From the NCBI GenBank assembly GCA_040004035.1, contig JAMPLN010000007.1: a stretch of 64,000 nt of DNA. One strand, 5' to 3'. The DNA comes from Microcoleus vaginatus_C (GTDB taxonomy: Bacteria; Cyanobacteriota; Cyanobacteriia; Cyanobacteriales; Microcoleaceae). Of the stretch, positions 52,237-61,194 are shown piece by piece (positions within the stretch are counted from its first letter, which is position 1; every line of letters begins with the position of its first letter). Position numbers and translations under genes: made by a program. Below the pieces are notes generated by a model. That model searched no databases. It was given only the letters and a program-made list of their open reading frames with translations, and was not told the DNA's origin.

Positions 52237-52626
52237 TTAGTTCTTAATACGGTAGCTGATCAATTTGCGGACATTTTCAACCGGCATTGCTAATTCTTGG
52301 GCGATCGTTGCTTCGACCTGACTGGTTTGGGCTACTGGAAACTCGTATTCCAGCTTCTTTAAAGTTGAGTCACTGGTGTTGACAAAAATAGTGGTAACAC
52401 CCAGGCTGCGATCGATTTCTGCATTTATGGTCAAGATTGTTACTGGTAATCTCCGATTTAACTGTCTATCTGCCTGGAGTTTGTTGACAGAGTGATAAGG
52501 ACAGCTTAGAATTTTGCCCGCGATGAAGTTACCTGTAGTCCAGAATAAGGCTGCTACCAAAGGCAGGGGTAACCAGAATTCCCAGGCAGCGCGGTGTAAA
52601 AGTGGTAGGAAGCGAGGTAAAGCCAT
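52237..52626 (-). CDS. membrane protein of unknown function
   Basis: A 129-residue protein with one N-terminal membrane helix (about 15-35, EFWLPLPLVAALFWTTGNF) and a soluble C-terminal part containing TILTINAEIDRS, LEYEFPVAQTSQVEATIAQE and VENVRKLISYRI. I do not recognise the family. It lies on the opposite strand to its neighbours and converges on the reductase operon. Regulator or partner of the nearby two-component system is a guess only. Confidence 0.6.
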   Translation of the reverse strand: MALPRFLPLLHRAAWEFWLPLPLVAALFWTTGNFIAGKILSCPYHSVNKLQADRQLNRRLPVTILTINAEIDRSLGVTTIFVNTSDSTLKKLEYEFPVAQTSQVEATIAQELAMPVENVRKLISYRIKN

Positions 52627-52773
52627 TGGAATGTTGAATTTTAGATTTAGATTGCTCGAAATAATCTGGAGAAACTACCAACATTTTAGTTAGCAACAGA
52701 TGGGCATAAATCTTACCTGTGATGGAGGCTTTTCCTAAATTTCTTCTCTACCATACAGACAATTTGCCGAACA

Positions 52774-53460
52774 ATGGTTAGACAGATGCGAATTCTCCTG
52801 GTAGAAGACGATGTAGATCAACTGGAGCCACTTCAAGCTGCTCTCTCTGAGGCAGGACATATTGTGGATGGTGTAGAAGATGGGGCGACGGCCCAGTGGA
52901 TTTTATCGAAGCGGGACTACGATCTGTTGATCCTGGATTGGTTATTACCAGAGGTCAGTGGCTTAAGCTTATGCCAGCAATACCGCCGTCTGGGAAAAAC
53001 GGCCCCTGTTTTGCTGTTGACTGCCAAAGATGCGATTGTTGACAAAATTAGCGGTTTAGACGCGGGAGCCGATGATTATCTCATCAAACCTGCCGATGTG
53101 TTTGAACTGCTGGCACGGGTGCGGGCATTGGGACGACGATCGCCGCTTTGGAAAGGGGATACTTTACAGGTTGAAGATCTGACTCTACATCTATCAACGC
53201 TGGCTATTGAACGGGGGGATCAAAGTCTGCATTTATCGAGTCGTGAATTTCTATTTCTAGAGTATCTGATGCGCCATCCTCGTCAGGTACTCTCCCGTAG
53301 CCAAATTGAACAAGCCTTGTGGGAGTGGGGCAGCGAACCGGAGAGTAATGCGATTACTGTCCTAGTGCGTCGTCTGCGGCAGCGATTGCAGGTGATAGGT
53401 GCTGGCAGTTGGCTAGAAACCGTATATGGTATGGGATATCGCTTGAATCCAGATGTTTAA
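52774..53460 (+). CDS. RppA-like OmpR-family response regulator
   Basis: A 228-residue response regulator. REC domain (about 5-120): LLVEDD, phosphoacceptor Asp in LLILDWLLPE, T and K in VLLLTAKD and LIKPAD. The C-terminal winged helix (about 130-225) has LHLSSREFLFLEYLMRHPRQ and the recognition helix region NAITVLVRRLRQRLQV. It is close to the cyanobacterial RppA type, which responds to metals or redox state, and its partner kinase gene overlaps it by 8 bases. Start: MVRQMRILLVEDD; the second Met is also possible. Confidence 0.85.
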   Translation: MVRQMRILLVEDDVDQLEPLQAALSEAGHIVDGVEDGATAQWILSKRDYDLLILDWLLPEVSGLSLCQQYRRLGKTAPVLLLTAKDAIVDKISGLDAGADDYLIKPADVFELLARVRALGRRSPLWKGDTLQVEDLTLHLSTLAIERGDQSLHLSSREFLFLEYLMRHPRQVLSRSQIEQALWEWGSEPESNAITVLVRRLRQRLQVIGAGSWLETVYGMGYRLNPDV

Positions 53461-54757
53461 TCGTAGCCGCCGCAATCTTGCCCACTGGTTTACGCTGTCG
53501 ATGGGGACTATTCTCCTCATTTTTGCAGGGATCATTTACTACCAGCGAGCGGTTAACAGCTTAGAAGAGAGCGATCGGCTACTCTACAAAAAAGCAAGAG
53601 TCATGGCTGCCAATATTGACTATGGTTTGCGGCAGGGAAAAGAACACATCGATCTGAGTAACGTTCCGATTCTGGGGAATTATTCTCCTCCCTCTGACAG
53701 TGAAGTTGTTTACGCTCGCTGGTATTCAGCGACTGGACAACTGCAACAGTTTTATGGGGCGCAGCCCTCGGATCAGATTCAGGCGATCGCGGCGTTTCAA
53801 ACCATTAAGTCTTCCCCCGAGTGGCTGCGACAATTAACGCTTCCGGTTGACTACAATGGACGCACGATTGGCTATCTCCAGATTGCCATCCCATTGACGG
53901 ATGCTCAGAAAACACTGAGAGAGTTACTGATTGTGATGGTGGTAACAGTGCCCTTGACCTTGGGCGTGATTAGTCTAGTAGGTTGGTTTTTAGGCGGATT
54001 GGCTATGCAACCGATTCAAAACGCCTATGTCCAAATGCAAAGATTTACGTCTGATGCTTCCCACGAACTAAGAGCACCGCTTGCCACCATACTCAGCAAT
54101 GCCCAGGTTGGCTTACTCAGCCCAGTCGATGCCGGCAAGCCTAAGCACTCTCGATTGGAAAAGATTGCTGAAACGGCTAAGTCGATGAATCGGTTGGTGA
54201 CTGATCTTTTGTTTTTAGCACGACAGGCAGGACAGTTAGACGCAAAATCGATTCAATCGATTCACTTGAATGACCTGTTAAAAGATACGATCGCCACTTC
54301 ATCAATACAGGGTGTTGCCCAGCATTTAAGCCTTCATTTAGAACTGCCTGAAGAGAGAGTTATCATCAAAGGCAATTCTGATTTATTAAAACAAGCTATC
54401 ACTAATCTACTCACCAATGCCTGCAAATATACCTTACCTGAAGGAACAGTGTGGCTGCGGTTATTGACTCAATCTCATCACATTTTAATTCAAATAAAAG
54501 ATACGGGAATCGGCATTCCCGATGTAGATTTGCCACACATTTTTGATCGATTTTACCGAGTTGATGAGGTACGAACACGGAAGAAAGGCGGCTCTGGATT
54601 GGGATTGGCGATCGCCCAGCAAATTGTGGAAGCTCACGGCGGACACCTAACGGTAAGTAGCGAGGTTGGGAAAGGTTCTCTGTTTCAAATAGAACTGCCC
54701 CTGTCCGAGAAGATATCCTGCGGCTATAACGGGGACATCGAAGATTGTCACTCTTGA
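53453..54757 (+). CDS. RppB-like sensor histidine kinase
   Basis: A 434-residue kinase. Membrane helices at about 12-31 and 160-182 enclose an extracytoplasmic sensor of about 130 residues (SLEESDRLLYKKARVMAANI to RTIGYLQIAIPLTD). HisKA box with ASHELRAPLATI, then N-box LLKQAITNLLTNACKY, DTGIGIPDVDLPHIFDRFYR and the GSGLGLAIAQQI glycine motif. It overlaps the regulator gene by 8 bases, so the two are translationally linked and form one system. RppB kinases act in redox or metal sensing; given the SOD and reductase genes next door, a link to redox control is plausible but not shown. Confidence 0.88.
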   Translation: MFNRSRRNLAHWFTLSMGTILLIFAGIIYYQRAVNSLEESDRLLYKKARVMAANIDYGLRQGKEHIDLSNVPILGNYSPPSDSEVVYARWYSATGQLQQFYGAQPSDQIQAIAAFQTIKSSPEWLRQLTLPVDYNGRTIGYLQIAIPLTDAQKTLRELLIVMVVTVPLTLGVISLVGWFLGGLAMQPIQNAYVQMQRFTSDASHELRAPLATILSNAQVGLLSPVDAGKPKHSRLEKIAETAKSMNRLVTDLLFLARQAGQLDAKSIQSIHLNDLLKDTIATSSIQGVAQHLSLHLELPEERVIIKGNSDLLKQAITNLLTNACKYTLPEGTVWLRLLTQSHHILIQIKDTGIGIPDVDLPHIFDRFYRVDEVRTRKKGGSGLGLAIAQQIVEAHGGHLTVSSEVGKGSLFQIELPLSEKISCGYNGDIEDCHS

Positions 54758-54910
54758 ATCACAGTTGCGATCGATTGTGTAGTTGCGGTTTCAGCCGCAG
54801 AGGGGAAAGTGCGCGACTTTATTAACTTCTACAGCCGATCGCACTATTGTCGATCTGTCGCTGTCGCGCACCTACTCCCAAATCAATCTGAAACAATCAG
54901 ATTTAATCTC

Positions 54911-54990
54911 AGTTAGCAATTAGCAATTACTAATCACCAGTTAGCAATTAGCAATTAGCAATTACTCTATAAGTAATTACCAATTACCAA
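54911..54990. repeat. TTAGCAA heptamer array
   Basis: At least seven copies of TTAGCAA/TTACCAA in imperfect tandem, some linked by ATTAC. It fills the gap between the RppB kinase gene and the end of pnp. Confidence 0.85.
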
Positions 54991-54997
54991 CCGTAAA

Positions 54998-57151
54998 CTA
55001 TTTATTCAGCGCTTCGCGGGCGGCTACCGCTTCATCGGGATGAATATTCAAGCGGGTCAAATTAATTCGACCTTTATTGTCAATTTCTCGCACTTTGACA
55101 ATCACTTCATCGTTCACAGCTAACTCGTCTTCCACTTTGCCAACGCGGTAGTCGGCTAACTGGGAAATGTGAATCATTCCTTCTTTTCCGGGCAAAATTT
55201 CCACAAAAGCGCCGATCGGAATAATTCGAGTTACGCGGCCGACATACACGTCTCCTGCATTCAACTTGCGCGTCATGCCTTGGACAATGTTGTAAGCCCG
55301 CTGAGCTTTTTCGCTGTCGTTGCCAGCAATTGTCACGGTTCCGTCGTCTTCGATGTCTATTTTGACACCGGTTTCTTCGGTGATGGCTTTGATCGTTTTG
55401 CCACCTGGTCCAATTACCAAACCGATAAATTCTGGATCGATTTTCAGGGTTAGCAAACGCGGTGCAAACGGCGACATTTCCTTGCGGGGAGTGTCGATGG
55501 TTGCCAGCATTCTTTCTAAAATGTGCAGTCTGGCCGGTTTGGCTTGGCGGATGGCGGTGGCAATCACATCTAAGGGCAAACCTTTGATTTTCATGTCCAT
55601 CTGCAAAGCAGTAATCCCGGTGTCGGTACCGGCTACTTTAAAGTCCATGTCGCCTAAAAAGTCTTCAATTGCCTGAATGTCAGTCAAAATTCGGACTTCA
55701 TCGCCTTCTTTAATTAAGCCCATTGCCGCGCCGCTGACGGGTTGGGAAAGGGGAACGCCTGCATCCATTAATGCTAGCGTTGAGGCGCAAACTGAACCCA
55801 TTGAGGTGGAACCGTCGGAAGAAAGGATTTCGGAAACTACGCGAATCACGTAGGGGAAATCTTCTTTGGATGGCAAAACGGGCAACAAAGCGCGTTCTGC
55901 GAGGGCTCCGTGACCGATTTCTCGCCTTCCGGGCGATCGCATCGGCTTGGTTTCTCCCACGGAAAACGGCGGGAAATTGTAGTGGTGGAGGTAGCGTTTG
56001 TCTTGCTGCGGGTGCAAGTCGTCTCCTAAGTCTTGGGCGTCGCCTGGGGTTCCCAGGGTAGCTGCAGACAAGACTTGGGTTAACCCCCGATTAAACAACG
56101 CACAGCCGTGTACTCGCGACGGCAGCACGCCTACGCGACAAGAAACGGGTCGCACCTCGTCTAGCTTGCGACCGTCTACGCGGATGCCATCTTCGAGGAT
56201 CTGCTTCCGCATCATTTTTTTGGTAACGTCTTTGAAAACGTTGCCGATCGCCTTGCTGTTGGCGGTGGCCGCTACTTTTACCGGGTCCTCTTCCGGGAGT
56301 TCGGCGATCGCAGCTTCGACTTCATTTGCCTTAACTTCGTCCAATGCTGCATTCCGTATTGTTTTGTCTTTTTCAAATCTTGACAAAATGATGCGGATGG
56401 GTTCTTGGGCGCGATCGCGAATGAAGGTTTCCAGGGCCGAATCTTGCGATGGCCGTTCCTCTACCACCAAATCGATGCCCAATTCCGCCATAATTTCGCG
56501 CTGGGCTTGAATCAAGTCACAGGCTGCTTCATAGCCGAAGTCGATCGCCTCGATGATATCCTGTTCCGGCAATTGGTTGGCGCCGGCTTCTACCATGATT
56601 ACTCCGTCAGGAGAACCAGCTACCACGAGATCCAACTCGCCTTCTTTGATTTCGCTGTAAGTTGGGTTGATGATGAAATCGTCCCCTACCAAACCGACTC
56701 GCACCGCCGCCATCGGCCCGTAAAACGGCATTTTCGCCAGCAGTATCGCCACCGAAGCCCCCGTCACCGCCAAAACGTCTGGTGGCACTTGTTCGTCCAT
56801 CGAAACCGTTGTGGCTACAACTTGGATGTCATCTCGCAGCCAGCTTGGAAATAGCGGGCGCAGCGGTCGATCGATCAAACGGCCAGTCAAAGTCACTTTT
56901 TCGGGGGGACGCCCTTCCCTTCGCAAAAATCCACCGGGAATTTTACCGCCAGCGTAGAGTCTCTCTTCGTAATCCACCAACAGGGGCAGGAAATCAATTC
57001 CTTCTCTCCCCTGCGATCGAGTCGCTGTCACTAAAACCGCCGTGTCACCTGACTGAATCAAAACTGCACCGCCTGCTTGAGGCGCTAGTAAACCAATCTT
57101 CAGTCTAATATCCCGTCCATCGAAGGATATTGACTTGTCTATCTCTACCAT
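54998..57151 (-). CDS. pnp: polyribonucleotide nucleotidyltransferase
   Basis: PNPase degrades RNA 3'-to-5' with phosphate and adds tails when phosphate is low; cyanobacteria use it for poly(A)-rich tailing because they lack a classical poly(A) polymerase. The 717-residue product shows two RNase PH domains (GGFLRREGRPPEKV in the first; GALAERALLPVLPS in the second, with DGSTSMGSVC), a KH domain (IGLVIGPGGKTIKAI, about 562-576) and an S1 domain (YVGRVTRIIPIGAFVEILPG, about 630-650). Length and order match the family. Start ATG at 57151. The gene lies alone between a heptamer array and a 459-base gap. Confidence 0.97.
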   Translation of the reverse strand: MVEIDKSISFDGRDIRLKIGLLAPQAGGAVLIQSGDTAVLVTATRSQGREGIDFLPLLVDYEERLYAGGKIPGGFLRREGRPPEKVTLTGRLIDRPLRPLFPSWLRDDIQVVATTVSMDEQVPPDVLAVTGASVAILLAKMPFYGPMAAVRVGLVGDDFIINPTYSEIKEGELDLVVAGSPDGVIMVEAGANQLPEQDIIEAIDFGYEAACDLIQAQREIMAELGIDLVVEERPSQDSALETFIRDRAQEPIRIILSRFEKDKTIRNAALDEVKANEVEAAIAELPEEDPVKVAATANSKAIGNVFKDVTKKMMRKQILEDGIRVDGRKLDEVRPVSCRVGVLPSRVHGCALFNRGLTQVLSAATLGTPGDAQDLGDDLHPQQDKRYLHHYNFPPFSVGETKPMRSPGRREIGHGALAERALLPVLPSKEDFPYVIRVVSEILSSDGSTSMGSVCASTLALMDAGVPLSQPVSGAAMGLIKEGDEVRILTDIQAIEDFLGDMDFKVAGTDTGITALQMDMKIKGLPLDVIATAIRQAKPARLHILERMLATIDTPRKEMSPFAPRLLTLKIDPEFIGLVIGPGGKTIKAITEETGVKIDIEDDGTVTIAGNDSEKAQRAYNIVQGMTRKLNAGDVYVGRVTRIIPIGAFVEILPGKEGMIHISQLADYRVGKVEDELAVNDEVIVKVREIDNKGRINLTRLNIHPDEAVAAREALNK

Positions 57152-57610
57152 GTAGCACTGCTTCCTTATCTACCACATTCTTTCTCTGTCGGGATCGTAA
57201 CATTACCACAGGATGTTTGAGAGTCCGACGCCAAAAGACAGGGATAATCGCCTCGCGATCGACTGTCTGCGTCTCGATTGTAAGCATTTATACTCTCGAA
57301 TTATTTTTTGCACTCCGGGGTCGATTCTCCGGTCGATTCTCCGGTCGATCGCCCGCTAAACGCCTTCCATAGATGGTACGATGAATTTTCGTTTGGGAAT
57401 TGGGACTTTGAAGGAAGAAGGAACAGGGATTTAGTTATCTAAGTCAGGGAATAAGCCGTAAGGTGTGCCATAAGTACCTAAATATACAGGTTCTACCTAA
57501 TTCCTATCCGGCTTAAAATTTCCTCGGTTTGTTTTAAATAAAATTTTCATAAATCCCTATAAATGCTGTAGTCAACCTCGCACTTAAATACAAATATCAG
57601 GGTAAAAAAT
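57152..57610. other. intergenic gap with a 12-base tandem repeat
   Basis: A perfect triplication of GGTCGATTCTCC (third copy ends in GCCC) is at 57319-57354. A GAAGGAAGAAGGAA string at about 57411 belongs to the dispersed purine-rich repeat family. No gene is seen. Promoters for pnp and the helicase must lie here. Confidence 0.55.
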
Positions 57611-60600
57611 ATGGCAATTTTACACGGCAGTTGGCTCATAGAGAATGAAAAAACTTGCTTATTTATTTGGGGAGAAACTTGGCGAAAAGTTGGTGCAATT
57701 GAAACCAGGGAATCGGGGATAAATTTACCGCATCCCTTAGCAATGACCGAATCGGAATTTAAGACTTTCCTAAATTCCTTGCAGCAGTCGGGAAAACTGG
57801 ATTGGCAATTACCGGAAACCGCAGAAACTCCACCGGAAAAGAGCAAAAAAACTAGGCGATCGTCCAAAACTCAAAGCGCCGTAGAAATTTCCGCACCCAA
57901 CTCCTCAATTCAAAGGGAAATTCGGACGATCGCACTTCCCACCAAAATCTCAGAATCGAGCGCAAATCTGATGCCGCAGCACTCAGCAGCAGCACTTGAG
58001 GAAACGGCCCAAACCGAGGAAATTTACCTTTATCCATGGCAAGTCGAGGGTTTTTGTCTCAACCCTCAAGCAGCTTTTGTTTTCTTGCAATCACTACCGC
58101 TTAACAGCACGGAACCAGACTCTTTTGTCGGCTCAGATTTGCGTTTTTGGTCTCATATTGCTAGGTGGAGTTTGGATTTGTTGGCAAGATGCAAATTTTT
58201 GCCTGGATTGGAGAAACAGTCGGACGGTTCTGCTATTGCCAAATGGCAACCGTTGTTAGATAGTTCTACAGATACACTCCGCCTCGCCACTTTTGTCAAG
58301 CAAATGCCGACGGCTTGCAGAACATATCAGAAGAAGGAAGAAGGAAGTTCGGCAACGGATTCTGTAACGGATGTAACGGATGTCAGGAAAAAGGAAGAAG
58401 GAAGAAGGAAGAAGGAAGAAGGAAGAGGGGAAAAAGAAGAAGAATCCAGTCAATTGCCTTTAGCGGTGGATTTGCCGATGGGGGCTGAGGAATTGGTGTT
58501 AGGATTTTTGAGTAGTATTGTAGATAGTCAAGTGCGATCCTCTTCGAGGGCTGCGCTAACGGCTGGTAGCTCTACTTTAGACATCAAAGCAGTTTCTCCT
58601 GTGCGCGACTGGCTGCAAGCTTTGCAGCAGGAATCGGGGATTGTGCAAGTAGAAACAGCAGCATTGGAAAACTTGGCAACCAAGCTGAGTGCTTGGACTG
58701 CACCGCTGCAAAATCAATTATCTCAACAAAGTCAATTTCGCACTTGCTTTCAACTCATACCACCAGCACCCGGTAAAGCCAACTGGAATTTAAATTATTG
58801 CTTGCAAGCAGCAGATGAAACCGAATTTTTGGTAGACGCGACAACTGTTTGGAACAACTCTGTCGAGCGTTTGGCTTATGCGGGGCGGACAATAGAATTG
58901 CCTCAAGAAACTTTGCTCAGCGGCTTGGGTTTAGCCTCGAAACTTTATCCGTTAATTGAACCGAGTTTGCAAGCACAGCGGCCTCAATCTTGCCAATTAA
59001 ATCCGCTGCAAGCATACGAGTTTATTAAGTCTGTAGCTTGGCGGTTTGCTGATAGCGGGTTGGGCGTAGTTTTGCCGCCGAGTTTGACAAAGACAGATGG
59101 CTGGGCGAGTCGTTTGGGTTTGAGCATTCAAGCGGAAACTCCGAAAGTGACTCCGGCGAAAGGCGGGTTGGGATTGCAAAGTCTGCTAAATTTTAAGTGG
59201 GAATTGACGATCGGCGGACAGCGCCTTTCTAAGGCAGAATTTGACAGATTGATCGCGTTGAATTCGCCTTTGGTGGAAATTAACGGCGAGTGGGTGGAGT
59301 TGCGCGCGCCGGATGTGAAAGCGGCTCAAACTTTTTTTGCCAGCCGCAAAGAGCAAATGACTCTTTCTTTGGAGGATGCTTTGCGTTTGGCGTCGGGCGA
59401 TAGTCAGATGATCGAGAAATTGCCTGTGGTGAATTTTGAGGCTACGGGTCAACTTCAGGAATTGTTGAATACTTTGAGCGATAATCAAGCGGTAAGTGCG
59501 ATCGCAACTCCGGCTAGTTTCCGAGGACAATTGCGGCCTTATCAAGCCCTAGGAGCAGGCTGGTTAGCATTCTTAGAACGCTGGGGTTTGGGTGCTTGTC
59601 TCGCGGACGATATGGGACTTGGTAAGACGATCGAGCTAATTGCTTTCCTCGTACACTTACAAGAACAAGATTCTCTAGAAGCGCCAACATTACTGGTTTG
59701 TCCGACATCAGTATTGGGCAATTGGGAGCGCGAAGTCAAGAAATTTGGTCCGACGCTGAAAGTGTTAGTTCACCACGGAGACAAACGCGCTAAAAGCAAA
59801 GCATTTGCGGCTGAAATTAAAGGAAAGGATTTAATAATTACCAGTTACGCCTTGGTGTTTCGAGATGCGAAGGAATTTCAAGGCATTAAATGGCAAGGAT
59901 TGGTTTTAGATGAAGCGCAAAATATTAAGAATTCCGAGGCGAAGCAGTCGCAAGCGGTGCGACAAATCGAGGCATCTTTTAGAATTGCGCTGACAGGAAC
60001 TCCCGTGGAAAATAGACTGCAAGAATTGTGGTCAATTTTGGAGTTTCTGAATCCTGGCTATTTGGGGCCGCGCAATTTCTTTCAGCGCCGATTTGCAATT
60101 CCGATCGAGAAATACGGAGATAGGGAATCATTGCAGACTTTGCGATCGCTCGTTCGGCCTTTCATCCTCCGCCGCCTGAAAACTGACAAAGAAATCATCC
60201 AAGATTTGCCCGAAAAACAGGAGATGACTGTATTTTGCGGGCTGGCGGCTCAACAGGCGGTATTGTATCAGAAAATAGTCGAAGAGTCAATAGCGGAATT
60301 AGACTCAGCCGAAGGCATTCAGCGCCGGGGAATGATTCTGGCTTTGCTGGTAAAACTCAAGCAACTTTGCAACCATCCGGCTCTTATGAAAGCAGAAGCT
60401 AAGCCGAAAGAATTGGGGATTAAAAGTCAGGAATCGGGGAAATTGCAGCGGTTGGTGGAAATGTTAGAAGAGGTGATCGCTGAGGGCGATCGGGCTTTAA
60501 TTTTTACTCAATTTGCCGAATGGGGAAAACTCCTGAAACCGCATCTCGAACAGCATTTAGGACGAGAAGTTTTGTTCTTGTACGGAGGAATTCGGCAACA

Positions 60601-60988
60601 GCAGCGGGAAGAAATGATCGATCGCTTCCAGCACGATCCCCAAGGCCCGCCGATTATGATTTTATCTTTAAAAGCAGGCGGCACAGGTTTGAACTTAACC
60701 AGAGCAACCCACGTTTTCCACTATGACAGATGGTGGAATCCCGCAGTAGAAAATCAGGCAACTGACCGCGTATTTCGCATCGGTCAAACTCGCAATGTGC
60801 AAGTCCACAAATTTGTCTGCACGGGTACATTAGAGGAGAAAATACACGATATGATCGAAAGTAAGAAAGCTCTAGCCGAACAAGTGGTCAGCGCCGGCGA
60901 AAACTGGCTCACCGAACTCGATACAGACCAACTTCGCAATTTACTAATCCTCGATCGCAATGCTATCATAGAAACGGAAGAAGAATAA
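57611..60988 (+). CDS. SNF2-family DNA helicase/translocase with repeat-derived insert
   Basis: A 1125-residue ATPase of the bacterial SNF2/RapA-like class. An N-terminal accessory region (about 1-630) has the bacterial SNF2-associated domain. The motor: DDMGLGKTIELIAFL (Walker A, Lys672), DEAQNIKN (DEAQ at 767-770), then ALTGTPVENRLQELWS, FQRRFAIPIEKYGDR, and in the second lobe LSLKAGGTGLNLTRATHVFH and RVFRIGQTRNVQVHKF. It is thought to remodel protein-DNA complexes. At about 242-278 an acidic-basic stretch (SVTDVTDVRKKEE, then GRRKKEEGRGEKEEE) derives from a repeat at 58335-58445 and lengthens the N-terminal region without breaking the frame. The next gene is a SWIM protein, a usual companion of such helicases. 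Confidence 0.93.
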   Translation: MAILHGSWLIENEKTCLFIWGETWRKVGAIETRESGINLPHPLAMTESEFKTFLNSLQQSGKLDWQLPETAETPPEKSKKTRRSSKTQSAVEISAPNSSIQREIRTIALPTKISESSANLMPQHSAAALEETAQTEEIYLYPWQVEGFCLNPQAAFVFLQSLPLNSTEPDSFVGSDLRFWSHIARWSLDLLARCKFLPGLEKQSDGSAIAKWQPLLDSSTDTLRLATFVKQMPTACRTYQKKEEGSSATDSVTDVTDVRKKEEGRRKKEEGRGEKEEESSQLPLAVDLPMGAEELVLGFLSSIVDSQVRSSSRAALTAGSSTLDIKAVSPVRDWLQALQQESGIVQVETAALENLATKLSAWTAPLQNQLSQQSQFRTCFQLIPPAPGKANWNLNYCLQAADETEFLVDATTVWNNSVERLAYAGRTIELPQETLLSGLGLASKLYPLIEPSLQAQRPQSCQLNPLQAYEFIKSVAWRFADSGLGVVLPPSLTKTDGWASRLGLSIQAETPKVTPAKGGLGLQSLLNFKWELTIGGQRLSKAEFDRLIALNSPLVEINGEWVELRAPDVKAAQTFFASRKEQMTLSLEDALRLASGDSQMIEKLPVVNFEATGQLQELLNTLSDNQAVSAIATPASFRGQLRPYQALGAGWLAFLERWGLGACLADDMGLGKTIELIAFLVHLQEQDSLEAPTLLVCPTSVLGNWEREVKKFGPTLKVLVHHGDKRAKSKAFAAEIKGKDLIITSYALVFRDAKEFQGIKWQGLVLDEAQNIKNSEAKQSQAVRQIEASFRIALTGTPVENRLQELWSILEFLNPGYLGPRNFFQRRFAIPIEKYGDRESLQTLRSLVRPFILRRLKTDKEIIQDLPEKQEMTVFCGLAAQQAVLYQKIVEESIAELDSAEGIQRRGMILALLVKLKQLCNHPALMKAEAKPKELGIKSQESGKLQRLVEMLEEVIAEGDRALIFTQFAEWGKLLKPHLEQHLGREVLFLYGGIRQQQREEMIDRFQHDPQGPPIMILSLKAGGTGLNLTRATHVFHYDRWWNPAVENQATDRVFRIGQTRNVQVHKFVCTGTLEEKIHDMIESKKALAEQVVSAGENWLTELDTDQLRNLLILDRNAIIETEEE
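58335..58445 (+). repeat. AACGGATGT/GGAAGAAGG repeat inside the SNF2 gene
   Basis: GAAGAAGGAAGAAGGAAG units flank GTTCGGCAACGGATTCTGTA and ACGGATGTAACGGATGTCAG. The same parts, on the other strand, form the segments in the GT-C gene (1735-1795) and in the ccsA-KGK gap (22850-22985). It is in frame. Confidence 0.9.
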
Positions 60989-61065
60989 TGTGCTTAATTT
61001 TCTTCGGTTTCGGGTGAGGACTTTATTTCTCAAAAATCAGAAAAATTACGCACTCTGACCAAAGA

Positions 61066-61125
61066 AACCGGGTTTTTTACCATGATTAAAGGTTATAGTC
61101 CAGTTTTTCCGTAAAAAACCCGGTT
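61066..61125. repeat. AACCGGGTTTTTTAC inverted repeat
   Basis: Two 15-base arms (61066-61080 and 61111-61125) are perfect reverse complements, separated by 30 bases. The motif family is that of 16144 and 41877. It follows the helicase gene and probably terminates it, so the SWIM gene may have its own promoter. Confidence 0.85.
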
Positions 61126-61146
61126 CCTGACTCTCCTAGATAACTA

Positions 61147-61190
61147 AAGCTTTCTTTCTCCTTCCTTCTTCCTTCTTCCTTCTTCCTTCG
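61147..61190. repeat. CTTCCTTCTTCC repeat directly before the SWIM start codon
   Basis: CTTTCTTTCTCCTTCCTTCT followed by tandem TCCTTCT units lead into the ATG at 61195 with only four other bases between. The ribosome-binding site is thus replaced by pyrimidine-rich repeat. Confidence 0.8.
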
Positions 61191-61194
61191 GCTT

